Origin: Pilaira anomala
Lineage: Eukaryota > Mucoromycota > Mucoromycetes > Mucorales > Mucoraceae
NCBI GenBank assembly: GCA_025716855.1
Contig: JAIXMQ010000023.1
Location: 124,001 to 188,000, forward strand
Direction of reading: 5' to 3'
DNA: 64,000 bases
Positions 25,275 to 36,234 of the stretch are shown here, one piece after another. Position 1 is the first letter of the stretch. Each line of letters begins with the position of its first letter. The translations under genes and the position numbers were made by a program. Below the pieces are notes generated by a model. It did no database searches and was not told where the DNA came from. It was given only the letters and a program-made list of their open reading frames with translations.

Positions 25275-26462
25275 TTAATCTTCAACATCGTACCCATGCT
25301 TATGAGCCAAATGTCTTTCTAAAGCATCAGCACGACTAAAGTGTGCTGTACAATGGTTACAAGCATGAGAACGTTCAAGCCGGTGGACTGTAGCCAAGTG
25401 TCGGTCCCGATCATGACGACGGTCAAACCCCTTCTGACATTGGAAGCAGGTGAATTCCTTGATACGATTTTTGTCATGTGTCCGAATATGAGTTGTCATA
25501 TTGTATTTTCTTACTGACACATGACTACAAATTGGACACACATAGCTAGCTTTGGGTGCCGCTGTCTTTCTTCTTTTATTGTTGTTTTTGGTTTTAATGG
25601 CATTGGCAGAAGAGGAAGGGGAGGAGGCAGCAGCAGCAGCAGCAGAAGACTCAGCTTTTCTCTTTCTTGTTCTTGGTGTTGCTGATGATGGTTGCTGTTC
25701 TTGCTTTACTTTTTCAATTTCTTCTTCTTTCTCTACCTTAAGCTTATCTTGTTCTTCTTTCACTTCAGTTTCATCCTCTACTGCTTGTTTATCTTCACAC
25801 TCTTGTACAACATCTTCTTGCACTACTTCCTCCAACTGTTGAACAGACATCTCCGTCTCATCACAACGATCAAATTCTTCTTCTTCTGCAAGTTCATCAG
25901 TGGCGCTCAAAGGAGAGCCAGAATCAAAGATAGCACAATATTCATCTTCAGAAGAATAATAAGCTGAAGGCGTTTCAGATTCAGGAAACAAGAGACCACC
26001 CAATTCAGGATATACCAATTCATCATACTGTTCACCAAGATAACGTAAATTCTGAACTGGAGAAGGAGAACGGCTTGGCTTTTTGTTGAGTAATAATAAA
26101 TTTGGATCGCCGTTGAATGTAGCGGGGACGTGCATCAAATCTTGCGCCGATTGAGTATCACGGAAATTGACAATTCGAACTGTATCTTGCGAATTCATTA
26201 TCACTTCCCCTTCACAATCATTAAAGTCAAGTACTTCATCATAAAACGAATCGTTTAATTTATCTTTATTAAAATAATCAGAGACCACTTGATCTTTATT
26301 ATTTGAATAGCTCGATAAATGAGGTCGCATCGCTGACATGCCGTCAAAATAAGGTGAGTCGGCATAATGGGATTCACAAGAGGATTCGGAGTAAGGTGAA
26401 TTAGGTTGATTGAGATAAGTAGTGTTCAACATAGGAACGTAAGTTGTTTGATCGTTATACAT
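25275..26462 (-). CDS. C2H2 zinc-finger transcription factor
   Basis: Single-exon, 395-residue predicted DNA-binding regulator. The N-terminal two thirds is disordered and acidic (Ser/Asp/Glu-rich; EEEFDRCDETEMSVQQLEEV), a likely activation region. A Lys/Arg patch with poly-Ala/Ser follows (RTRKRKAESSAAAAAASS) and may serve as an NLS. The C-terminus has three C2H2 fingers: CPICSHVSVRKYNMTTHIRTH, CFQCQKGFDRRHDRDRHLATVH (pattern noted from its ends) and CNHCTAHFSRADALERHLAHKH. This tail arrangement resembles fungal regulators of the Crz1/Azf1 type, but the identity is not established. Polyglutamine is absent. Target genes cannot be inferred. Confidence 0.88.
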   Translation of the reverse strand: MYNDQTTYVPMLNTTYLNQPNSPYSESSCESHYADSPYFDGMSAMRPHLSSYSNNKDQVVSDYFNKDKLNDSFYDEVLDFNDCEGEVIMNSQDTVRIVNFRDTQSAQDLMHVPATFNGDPNLLLLNKKPSRSPSPVQNLRYLGEQYDELVYPELGGLLFPESETPSAYYSSEDEYCAIFDSGSPLSATDELAEEEEFDRCDETEMSVQQLEEVVQEDVVQECEDKQAVEDETEVKEEQDKLKVEKEEEIEKVKQEQQPSSATPRTRKRKAESSAAAAAASSPSSSANAIKTKNNNKRRKTAAPKASYVCPICSHVSVRKYNMTTHIRTHDKNRIKEFTCFQCQKGFDRRHDRDRHLATVHRLERSHACNHCTAHFSRADALERHLAHKHGYDVED

Positions 26463-27833
26463 ATTTTTAATCGATATAATTAAATGTCAAGTATTAGGTA
26501 TAAAAAAAAGCGAATAATATAAACAGTTTCAATCAAAATAAAATAAAATAAAAAAGAATTAAAAAAAAAGAGGGGGAGTCAAACAGGATTTTTGTTCAGG
26601 CTTTTTATAGTTTTGGCAAATAACTGCGGCAACAATGTTTGAGTTCCCGCAGAATTACTATTCGAAACGGACTGTTTTCAGGTGGTATCCATGGCAACCA
26701 ATGCGGTGATAGAAATACAAGAAGGTACGTTGTAGCTAAATAAGGCAATTTACGACAGCTCTCTTCCGTATTTTTTTCATTTGTCAAATTTTTTAATCGA
26801 TACATTTCTTACTAATCCTTGATTGAATCACAATTACAAGGTGTTTGCACTAATCAAACTTTTTTTTAGTAATTTTTTTTTTTTAAAAATCAAAAATGAA
26901 TTGTTTCTTTTTACTAATGAACAAAAACGTTGACTTTTCGCAATTACTTTTTAATTTCTGTATGATTCATAATCTATCTTGATCGGAAACGCAATTTTTT
27001 TTTTAATTTGAAAATAAAATAAAATAAAAAAAAAAAGTAAATAAACCCCCTAAATTTGTTTTTAAACACTATTAGTAATCTATGATCATAATGAGTAAAA
27101 GGGGGGGGGGGCAATTGTATAAAAAGAAAGAAAAAAAAAAGGGCGGTAGTTCTGCAATGACAAACAATGTATATATTTTGTCAATTATGCTTGTGTACAA
27201 AATTTTTTTTCATAAATAAACTTTTTATTTGAACCGATATCTTGGTACAAGCAGGTCTTCATTTCTATTTGTTTCTTTTTTCATTTTCCGTTTCAAAATG
27301 ATGAAAACTTGCTTTTTTATCTCTTTACATATAAATGAATCAATTACAAGAACTAAATGTATAAGCTTTAAAACATGTATAATACATGTTTTATCAGTGG
27401 TAAAACATTGTCTAAAATTCATTGTCTAATAAATCTCTCAGTAGGTTTTTATAGTAACAAATTATGAACTATGCTTAGCCAAGATTGGATCTTTTGTTGT
27501 GATGCCTGCATCAGGATTTTTTTTTTTTAAAAAGACATTCAACTTGTCAATAATAATTGCACTTTTATCACTTCTATCCAGTGAAGTTTCTTCTTTCTTT
27601 TTTTGTTATATATATTCAAGTGCAATTTTTATTTTTCTATGAGTCAAAAAAAAAAAAAAAAACGGGTATTTCTTTTACGGTATTTTACAGGAAAACGAAA
27701 TTGTATATACAAAAAAAAAAAAAAAAAAAAAAAAAAGAAGAAGATAAGGATATTCTTTTTTTTTTTTTTTTTACCTTCTCTCTTTTTTTTTTAATGATAA
27801 AGAAAAAAAAAAAAAAAAAAAAAGTAAAATATG
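26463..27833. other. Intergenic, about 1.4 kb
   Basis: Holds the C2H2 gene promoter and the SxIP gene 3' flank. AT-rich, with a G-run near 27101-27110, long A/T runs near 27640-27820 and a near-perfect palindrome at 27370-27392 (listed separately). A 66-codon minus-strand ORF at 26605-26805 is not convincing. Confidence 0.5.
27370..27392. repeat. 23-base palindrome
   Basis: Eleven-base inverted arms (AAAACATGTAT and ATACATGTTTT) separated by one base. It could be a protein-binding site, a short hairpin in a transcript tail or chance in AT-rich DNA. Confidence 0.6.
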
Positions 27834-29191
27834 CTATGATTTTTTTACAGTGCCTATACGACTAACAGATCGAACTTGACTTGAAGTTGGAGGACGAATT
27901 TGAGATTGACCAGGAGGACGAAGACCACTCGATCTACCTGTAGTAGGACTCATGACTCTCTTTGTTTCTTCTCTTGGCGTATTATTATCGGTCGCAAATA
28001 AACTATTTCTTGGGCCTGGAGTAGGACTCCGCATACCAATTCTGGAAGGCGTTGCAGAATTTCTCCCTGAATTGAGAGGAGAACCAGGACGATGTATCGA
28101 TTCTCTCACGGTAGGTATATGACTTGCACGTTGTGGGATCCTTTTGGCGCTGGTGGTGGTTGGAATACGTGGAATATGACTTTTTTTACTGTTATTATTA
28201 TTAGATGAACTAGTAGATGTAGTTCTTTCGGGTGTAGGTGATGATGAGTTTGCTGCTGCTGCTGCTACTGATGATGCTGGTGCAGGAATATGTGATGCAC
28301 GTTTCGTTATGCGTTTAGTAGATCCAGGAGGAGGATTTCTGGCTGTATAAGATCTGCTGGGTGTTGGAATACCACCTGTAGGTGTTGTACGAGTTGTGTT
28401 GGATGATGTAGCTGAATAATTACTAAGTCGACTTAGAGAACGAGAAGAAGATGAGGATGATTCAGATGGATAAATCATGGGTGTTAACCCATATTTTGCA
28501 TATTGTGTGATAGTACTTTGTGAATTCAAACTAGTTTCACTACTAAAACTATCTGATCGTTTCTTTTCTTGTATTAATGGTCTCTTTATAGTCTCATTTG
28601 GGTTCCAATCCAGATCATACTCTACACTTGGCTCATTCTATATCGTTCAAGCCACGAATAAGTCTTTTTTTTCTTTCTAAAAACAAACAAAAAAAAAACA
28701 ACAACTTACAGTGTCCATCTTCCAAAAGTCTTCTGCAGAGTCATCTAAATCCAATGCAGCCAAGTCAGGTAAATCTGTTTCATCGTCCATATCAACCGTA
28801 AAGTTAGCATTAATAAGTTCATCTAAATTAACACTATCTTCAGAAGCAATTGATTCGGGACGTCCTTTCTTTAATGTACTTTGTATTGGTATACTATTTT
28901 AACAAAAAAAAAAAAAAAAAGAAAAAGAAAAAAAAAAGTAAAAGAAAAAAAAAAAAGAGCTTTAGTTTTCAGTTTGTAAAATAGCAATCAATACAATATA
29001 TACCTATTGTTATCTGCATCTACAATAATTGGATTGTTCTCAGAAGGTTCTCGATACGAATGTATATTCCTTAACCAACCCTGAACATTATCTGGTTGAT
29101 TCGTGACAGCGTTCGATTCCTGTAACGTAGGTGTCGAGGGCTTTTTATCGCTAAACCCTTTATAGAAGCGTAAACTTGGTGATTGTGCCAT
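27834..29191 (-). CDS. Ser/Arg/Pro-rich disordered protein with SxIP motifs
   Basis: Three exons (29191-29004, 28893-28710, 28637-27834) sum to 391 codons. The start is MAQSPSLRFYKGFSDKKPST. The middle is acidic (DELINANFTVDMDDETDLPD). The C-terminal ~230 residues are basic, rich in Ser, Arg, Pro and Thr. They contain SHIP three times in basic surroundings (RASHIPAPAS, KKSHIPRIP, RASHIPTVRE). SxIP in a basic Ser/Pro-rich region is the established binding motif for EB1-family microtubule plus-end proteins, so a plus-end-tracking or spindle/cytoskeletal role is inferred. No folded domain is recognised. I do not recognise an orthologue by name. Such sequences can also be generic SR-like disordered proteins. 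Confidence 0.75.
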
Positions 29192-30588
29192 AACCGAAGG
29201 GTATATGTAATATGTGTTTTGTTTATTTTATCCTTTAGGAAAAAAGGGAGAGAGAGAGAGAGAGAGAGAGAAAGAAAGGAAAAATAAATAAAAAAGAAAC
29301 TGTTACAAAAAGGGGGTACAAAAAAAAAGTTACAACTACATACATACAAACTACGTCATCATTCCATTTGCTATTGTCTTATTCTGCGTTTGAGCTTCTC
29401 TTTTCATGTATGCACAGATCAAAAGGAACAGTAATTTGACGTCAATTAGCTACCTCTTAACCCCCTTCTTGAGATGAAAGACAATAAGATAGAGAGATAT
29501 GTCAGATCAATGCTTGCCGTAAGATGACGAATGATATCTCTCTTTTTTTTTGTTGAGTTGTTCATTATCAGTAAAGTCACAAGAGTCTTTTTTCACTAAT
29601 TCAGTACGACAGAAGTCCTAGGGAACTTACATCAGTATATATTACTATGATTAAAAACACGTACCAGTAGTTACAACTATATATCAGTCGATGTTTTTTT
29701 TTTGCTGAAGCAGATAAATGACTTTTATATCTTTTTTCTTAAAAAAAAAATCGTTAAACAGTTTTCCGAGTTGTTGTAATGACTATTACCAAACCCGGAT
29801 TCTTTGCGAAACAATGCTTCTTTTAATTGGAATCACAAACGACTCGATTTATAATAATTTACCATAATTTGTTATATATTTAGACCCTTTTTTCGTAACT
29901 TGCTTTTGTTTGTTTTAAACTGTCATCCATCTAATCACAATATTATTTTATTGCCTTGCTCCTTTTATATTCGCGTTTTTATTTAATTATAAAACGAAGA
30001 TGTGTAGGTTATTATTAGAAACAATTACATAGAAGGCTAGACATTATATAATAAAAAGGGAGACGTATCAGAATGAGGTTTTCATAAGATAAATGTGTTC
30101 ATTTTTATTATTTTTATACCCATTATAACTATTATTGGCGTACAAAGAAAAATAAATAAGCTTAATAACACTCAAGCTAATGATTTGTATGTATGTACAG
30201 GTTTCTGTTTTTTGTGGCATGTGAGAAGATAATAAACAATCAAGTGACAATATCGTCAATGATGTATAAGTATTCTAGATAGCATTTACTTAACAAATAA
30301 GACAGAGAGAAGATATTTAAACTTTTTTTTTTTTTTTGATGTAGAAATACATATTTCTTAGCTATTATAAAACGTGTCTATCCTATACAATATTTTTATA
30401 TTACTTGTTCGCTATAGTAAAAGAATCATTCTAAACAAGGGTATCTCTCGAACGAAATTCATGCAATTTACTTTGATTCAACGTCACATACCACTCCCCC
30501 AATTTTCAAATAAATTATGCCCAAACCATCCTTGTTTTTTTTTTTCGTTCTCTCTCCAATACAACATTCCCATAAAGAAAAAAACACA
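29192..30588. other. Intergenic, about 1.4 kb, divergent promoters
   Basis: AT-rich region between the SxIP gene (-) and the Bdp1-like gene (+). A GA microsatellite lies just upstream of the SxIP gene (about 29249-29270). Several ORFs on either strand lack coding character. No RNA gene was recognised. Confidence 0.5.
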
Positions 30589-31604
30589 ATGTCTGATCTT
30601 ATAACCTCTACCATCAGTAAAGTACTTACGCACAAAAATGTAAACCCCCCCCCCCCTCACTTGACTTATATACTAAAAATCTATACTACTCAACATAGAC
30701 AAAAACCGAAAAAAGTTTACACCAACACCCAAGAAACGAAAACGAATGACCATTCAACAACAACAACAACAACAAGTATCAAAAGAGCCAGTGACTCCCA
30801 CCGAGTCATCTCACCCGATCGAGCGCCCACCCACCGAGACAGATAACCTCTCCATCGAGTGCCTTGACACTGAATACATGAACCAACTCGCTTGTTTATA
30901 TCCAGGTTTAAACAGAAAAGCTCAAAAGAGTTTGAAACGTCCACTCTCCACTCCCGATTATATTACCCCCGATCTGGATACACCTGAAAAGCGTCGAAAC
31001 CAACTGGAATTCGTACAAGAGAAGATTTTATCTGAAAATGATAAATATATCTTTGAGTCCAACAAGAGAAAAAGGCTTCGAAGGGGTCAAGAGCAATTGA
31101 ATCAAAAGCAATTGAATCGAAAACAATTGAATCAGAGGTATGAAAGAAAAAAAAAAAGAAGAATCGTACATCGATTGACATTCTTGTTACATAGTGAATT
31201 AGTACCACAGGCCAGGATAGAGGATGGTGAAATCAGTTTAGATCCAAGCTCTCTATCCGTGACGCGAGAGGTTGATATCCATAGAGCAATTGAAGACTTG
31301 ATGGATGAACAAGACATCGTACTGAGATTACCATGGTCCGAATTAGAAATACAAGTCTTTTATGATGTAAGAAAACATTCAAATAGTATAACATCCCATC
31401 GATAGCTAATATATATATTTATTTTTTTAGGGTTTGGCCTTATATGGTACGGATTTTCAAGCCATAGCCAACACATTAATTGGAAGAACCAGGAAAAGTG
31501 TAAGGAATAAATTCAATACCGAACTCATTCAATGCCCAAAGAAAGTAAATTCGTACCTGATGAAAAAGTCCTTTACTACTACTACTACTACTATAGATAA
31601 TTGA
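30589..31604 (+). CDS. Small SANT/Myb protein resembling TFIIIB subunit Bdp1
   Basis: Predicted nuclear protein. The model uses exon 1 at 30589-30616, exon 2 at 30699-31366 and exon 3 at 31431-31604, giving 289 codons. The first intron brings in MSDLITSTI and then a basic stretch containing PTPKKRKR, an NLS-like motif. If that intron is not real, translation would begin at the ATG at 30746 (MTIQQQQQQQVSKEP). Residues about 190-265 resemble the Bdp1 core: a segment ending VLRLPWSELEIQVFYDGLAL, then GTDFQAIANTLIGRTRKSVR and NKFNTE. In Bdp1 this SANT domain binds TBP-DNA in RNA polymerase III initiation. The protein is much shorter than usual Bdp1 (about 500-600 aa), so it is either a compact orthologue or a paralogue. 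Confidence 0.72.
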
Positions 31605-31871
31605 TATCAATTTACTTCGTATTCTAATATATAAAAAAAAAAAAACGATTTGTCATTGAAATGTAGCTTTTTACATGTGTGTTTTTTTTTATGTAATTCA
31701 AACCGTTGTATTCACGCTTACACAACCCGGACTAATAAAATTACGTGCACCTGTTTAAGTCGCCGTTCTTTCTAATCATATGAATGTCATCATTTCATGT
31801 AACGCTAAATATATATATATATAAATCCCCACTTTTTCTCTTTATTTTCTCTTTCTCTTTCTCTTTAAACT

Positions 31872-32757
31872 ATGTCAACTACAAGAAACAATTTACAACT
31901 AGTCACAGAAATAACCTTACTATTGGCTTTAATACCTGCCATCATAGGTTACTATGCCAACTACAAAGGACGTTGGATCTGGAGTTTATTTTGGTACCTG
32001 CTGTCAGTGACCATCTTGGTAACACCTGCTGTCCTTTACATCACCTTCAGGTCCATTCAACACTTTATGCCTTTCGTCCTTCGTATCTTGGTTCGTTTAA
32101 ATACTCGTCTATCGCCTATCGTTCATTATATCTCTCATAACAAACTATTACGGCCTGTTATCAACCTTATTATTCGATCTCAATTCTTCTTATGGTTTAT
32201 GGGTTTGTTAATGAGCGATCAAGTCATTCGCGCTGTCATGGGTCGATTCACTGGACAACACGCCAGTAGTCGTTATTTATGTAAAGTACTTCAAAAACAA
32301 AACAAAAACAAAAGCTAAATATTTGTTTTTTTTTTATTTAAATAGCACTGATTAATGTTGGCGATAATCGATTCTTTCGTACAGATCAGGATGAATTAAA
32401 GGCATCTTTCATAGAGGATAGACAACAAAAACCGACCGAGAAGACGGATACAAACGATTTCAAACGACCCGAGTATTCTTTAAATGTTGCACATACTTTA
32501 GCCGTTGCAAGTAAATTAGCGTATGAAGATGTAGCCGTCGTAAAATATGAGTTGGAACAAGCAGGTTATGATGTTGAAAACACTTTTCGACCTATTGGAT
32601 ATAAAGTAAATATTTTTTTTTTTTAAAAAAAAAAATATACACTTGAAAAAAAAAACACAAAAAAAAACTTATGAAACGTATTTTTTTTTTTCGTAGAATG
32701 TTTGTGCTTATGTTGTAGAAAAGGATAATGATGTTTTATTAGTATTTAGAGGGTAAA

Positions 32758-32794
<37 letters not shown>

Positions 32795-33899
32795 ACACAT
32801 GACTCAATAGAACCTGTATCATATAGAACCAATCCATTAAATATTCAAAACTACGTTACAAACATCGACGCAGGATTAACCGAGATCTCTTCCACTCACC
32901 ACGGCTACATGGGTAAAGTACATAAAGGCTTTTGGGACGCCATGGGCGCCACCTCCACCACACAAACATTCACACCCGGTGCTCGCCCTGACAACATTCG
33001 CATCGACCTAAACACATCGGTCTATCAATCCATCACTTCAGCCGTTTTAGCCGTCGCACGTATCATGAAACTACTCACCTTCAATCTCTTTACCAACGTC
33101 ATTGATCCCGTAGACGCCAGCTGGACTGGATACCATCCGTTCGTTCGTCATCAAAGCATGTATTCTCAAGCAGAGAGTTTAATTTTGGATATCTTCAAGA
33201 ACCCTGATTTAATGCATGAAGGGAAATCAAAAAACTTGTATATCACCGGTCATTCCCTGGGCGGCGCTTTAGCTACTGTCTTTTTGGCAAAGATGATTCA
33301 ATCCGATAGTCCTCTCGTCCATTACTTTTCAGGTCTTTATACCTACGGTCAACCTAATATTGGTGATCGTGATTTTGGAAGCTCGTTTGGTCCTGAGATT
33401 ACTTGCAAGATTTTTAATCATACATATAATAACGGTAAAGTAAAAAAAAAAAACAAAAAAAAATTGTATTCTATCTAAACTAAAAAAAAAAAAAAAAAAC
33501 TGTGTTTATATAATAGACGTGATACCTCGTGTTCCATTCTGGTACAGTTCTCCACCTGGTACCTTAGTATTCATTGATTCATCTTACAAGATCTCGATAT
33601 ACCCACCTAACCCTAAAACGCACGACCCAATTCCAGTGCGACCTATTTCTTTTATTCATCTCTCTGGTTTATTAAATAAGTCGGTCATTCGCCGACTTAA
33701 ATCCGAGTCCACTACAAGAATTTTGTTTCGTATCTTGTTACCCTTTTTTATCTCAGATCATTTCCCAAGTGACTACAGTGATGCCCTCTTGAACGGTGAT
33801 GTAGATTGGGTCATTGTAGGTGAAAAGGAAGGTGGAAATGATCAAGATGACACTGAATTACATCAATTGGGTGATATAGAAAAACACCTATTTAAATAA
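31872..33899 (+). CDS. Membrane-anchored class 3 lipase
   Basis: Alpha/beta-hydrolase that probably cleaves triacylglycerol or phospholipid at a membrane. Five exons (31872-32280, 32346-32605, 32697-32752, 32827-33434, 33517-33899) sum to 571 codons. The N-terminal ~100 residues carry two hydrophobic spans (EITLLLALIPAIIGYYANY and LFWYLLSVTILVTPAVLYIT). The catalytic nucleophile elbow is ITGHSLGGALA, the class 3 GxSxG signature, preceded by VHKGFWDAM and LLVFRG blocks of the same family. The distal part reads TYGQPNIGDRDFG and then DVIPRVPFWY, matching the region that supplies the catalytic His. The mature topology would place the lipase domain on one face of an organelle membrane. The 5' leader has a CT/TC-rich tract. 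Confidence 0.92.
32761..32798. repeat. (CA)n microsatellite in a lipase intron
   Basis: About 38 bases of AC repeats with one interruption, entirely within intron 3 of the lipase gene. Likely polymorphic and without coding effect. Confidence 0.9.
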
Positions 33900-34143
33900 A
33901 AAATAAGATAGAAAAAAAGTAAAATGCAATGTAAAAAAAAAAAAAAAAACGAACGTTGTCCAAAATTATAATCGGATTGGTTACATTTCACATGTATTTA
34001 TAGAATTTTTCACTATATTTATATCTTTTTGGATATAACTAGAAGAAAAAAAAAAAAAGTGGAAAGATGATATATCTTTTTTTTTATTTATAATTATTCA
34101 GTAGTTATATAAAAAGAAGAGAGAGAAAAAGGGTTTATGTATT

Positions 34144-34701
34144 CTAACACTTTGGAAAAGTAGAGTTATCAACAGTGATCGACAAAGGGACAGAGATAGT
34201 AGATTGCGCAGCACCAACAACAACAACAGCTGCTGCTGTCTCATAATTAGGTGTAAACAAAAGTGAGAAATCATAAGCGGTAGGTGGATACCGAGAAAAG
34301 AAGTGACAGTTGGGTAACTTCCATTGATCTCTATGTTGAACGTTCTGAAGTCCACCTGGATAACTATCCGTTTCTAATCCACTGGCTACATTCAACGATA
34401 ATTTATTATCTGGATTCGCTTGTTCGCTCCAAATAAAATCGATTGAGAGTGAACTTGGATAAGTGGTTGCAGCATCAAATGTAGGATTTGCTAAAAAAAA
34501 TAGATTTTTAATTATATTACAAAATGTGAGAGCGTATGATAGTTTACCTGCTTGACTTCCAATGACCGTGTATGTAATGTTTAAAATATCTCTACTCGTC
34601 ACCTTACTATTCACTTGAGGAACATCAATTTGAATTACATTTTGTGCATACACAACTGTTGAAGCTACAACAAAAGCAAAAAGTGTTGATAATGAAACCA
34701 T
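34144..34701 (-). CDS. Small secreted protein (possible Ig-like/Kre9-like fold)
   Basis: Two exons (34701-34548 and 34490-34144) give 166 residues. The N-terminus MVSLSTLFAFVVASTVVYAQ is a clear signal peptide, with likely cleavage after Ala-19 or Gln-20. The mature part is beta-strand-like (IQIDVPQVNSKVTSRDILNI, a stretch with FIWSEQANPDNKLSLNVASG) and has few cysteines, ending in FPKC. The pattern of an ITYTV strand after a P-x-x-N-S-K motif recalls fungal Kre9/Knh1-type cell-wall modules, but I cannot confirm it. No GPI signal is seen. The gene lies just 119 bases downstream of the GH8 gene on the same strand. A role at the cell surface is inferred. Confidence 0.75.
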   Translation of the reverse strand: MVSLSTLFAFVVASTVVYAQNVIQIDVPQVNSKVTSRDILNITYTVIGSQAGKLSYALTFCNIIKNLFFLANPTFDAATTYPSSLSIDFIWSEQANPDNKLSLNVASGLETDSYPGGLQNVQHRDQWKLPNCHFFSRYPPTAYDFSLLFTPNYETAAAVVVVGAAQSTISVPLSITVDNSTFPKC

Positions 34702-34820
34702 ATTAAAAAAAAAAAATGAAATTAAAAAATTCGAGGCTGAATGAAAAAAAAAAAAAATACAAAATATTTTATTTTTTCTTTTTATAATACTTGTTTTAAT
34801 AGATGATGGATCGTGTAACA

Positions 34821-36234
34821 TCAAATAGGTACATTTGCATTCAACAAACATAACATGGCAATACTTTCTCCAAAATAAATAGCTTCCATTTCCTTCATCT
34901 GTCGTTGAATCTGTTCCAACTGAACGTTCCAGCCAAGTACCCAGAACAAGAAACAGACAGGTGCAACAAATGCCATATCTGTATAATCCGCGTAACAACT
35001 ACCATCCAATCGATATCCTGCTTTAATTCCACAGTCACCGCCTCCTCCATTATGTCTGGCTAATTGACCTGCAAAGAAATGCGCTTGCGTCTCCAATACC
35101 TGTCGTACACGCTCATCCTTTGTCAGCATGTAGTAATGCCCAATACGCCATGGTACACGACATGAATTCCAATTATAATGAGGATCATGTTCACTTTCTA
35201 ATACTTGTTTATTGGCTGGGTAGTAAAGTCCACTCCCTTGATCCAATTTTAAGAAATCTGCAATCAATCCGGTTTGTGGGTTTAAACTAAGTTGTCCATT
35301 GATCGTATTGATAATTGCTTGAATTACTTTAGCCCATTCTTCCTTACGCTGTGTATCTTCCTGTAATATATTCACGACATTAAAAAAAAACATAAAAAAA
35401 AAAAAAAAAAAAACTTACGTAATAAAAGATCAAGTAACCACTCAAGATAAAATCACTGGGTCGAGTTAATAAATAAGCTTCATCTCCAGGATCTGCCCAA
35501 TCACCAATCAATGGCATATGTGTTTGAGGGTGGATACAGTGTTGATAAATACACCCTGCTAAATCAACGGCCGCTTGACGATAATCAATCTCGCCTTGAG
35601 CTCCTCCACGTCCCCATGTCTTGGCGGCAATAAATAATGCGGTACAAACATCCACATCGCCATCCGTAGCACAATTCTCTCCTCCTTCATCGCCTGGAAT
35701 AAAATTACCGTGGCTATCTGTCTTTTGTTGCCATCTAAAAAAAAAAATTCATGAATCATCTTTATCACCACTTGTGTGTGCGTGTGTTAAAAAAAAAGAT
35801 CTGATGTACTTACTGCATTAACCCTTTACTGTTTCTGAATCGAGCATAGTATCTGTATAAACCTAGAATCGTTATTGGTTACTGTAACATGAAAAAAAAG
35901 GTGTTTTTTTTTTTTTGCATAAAAAAAAACATACCATCAAAATCTTGTTGATTACGTTTTGATACTGAAATAAGCATACCATAACCTTTTTATACAATTG
36001 TCAGACAAGGAAAAAGATAAATGATGTCATATCATATTTTTTTTACCATGAGCTTCTGAACAAGTCATTTCTTTTAATCCTTCACTTTGTTCTTTATAAT
36101 AAACGTATAAACCATCTTGATAACTTCTTAAATACCTATTTAAAAAGATATAAGTGATAGTTTAAAACTAAATATTCTATGTATGACTTTTACTTGTTTC
36201 TCCAAGTAATATAACTTTGTTCTATATCCGACAT
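34821..36234 (-). CDS. Glycoside hydrolase family 8 protein
   Basis: Predicted endo-acting enzyme on beta-1,4 polymers (GH8 members include cellulases, chitosanases and xylanases). Six exons (36234-36194, 36135-36047, 35985-35935, 35862-35814, 35734-35419, 35360-34821) sum to 361 codons. The family's catalytic acid lies in CSEAHGYGMLIS (equivalent to the S-E-G-x-G-Y-G-M motif). The ATDGDVDVCTALFIAAKTWG segment supplies the Asp of the second conserved motif. GDWADPGDEAYLLTRPSDF and the C-terminal NWNSCRVPWRIGHYYM also match. No signal peptide is visible, so it is either cytosolic or secreted unconventionally, or an upstream exon is missed. The family is chiefly bacterial, making horizontal origin plausible. 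The exact substrate is not predictable. Confidence 0.86.

Noticed and set aside
26605..26805. Minus-strand ORF of 66 codons
   Set aside because: No similarity, lies in the C2H2 gene promoter, composition like the flanks.
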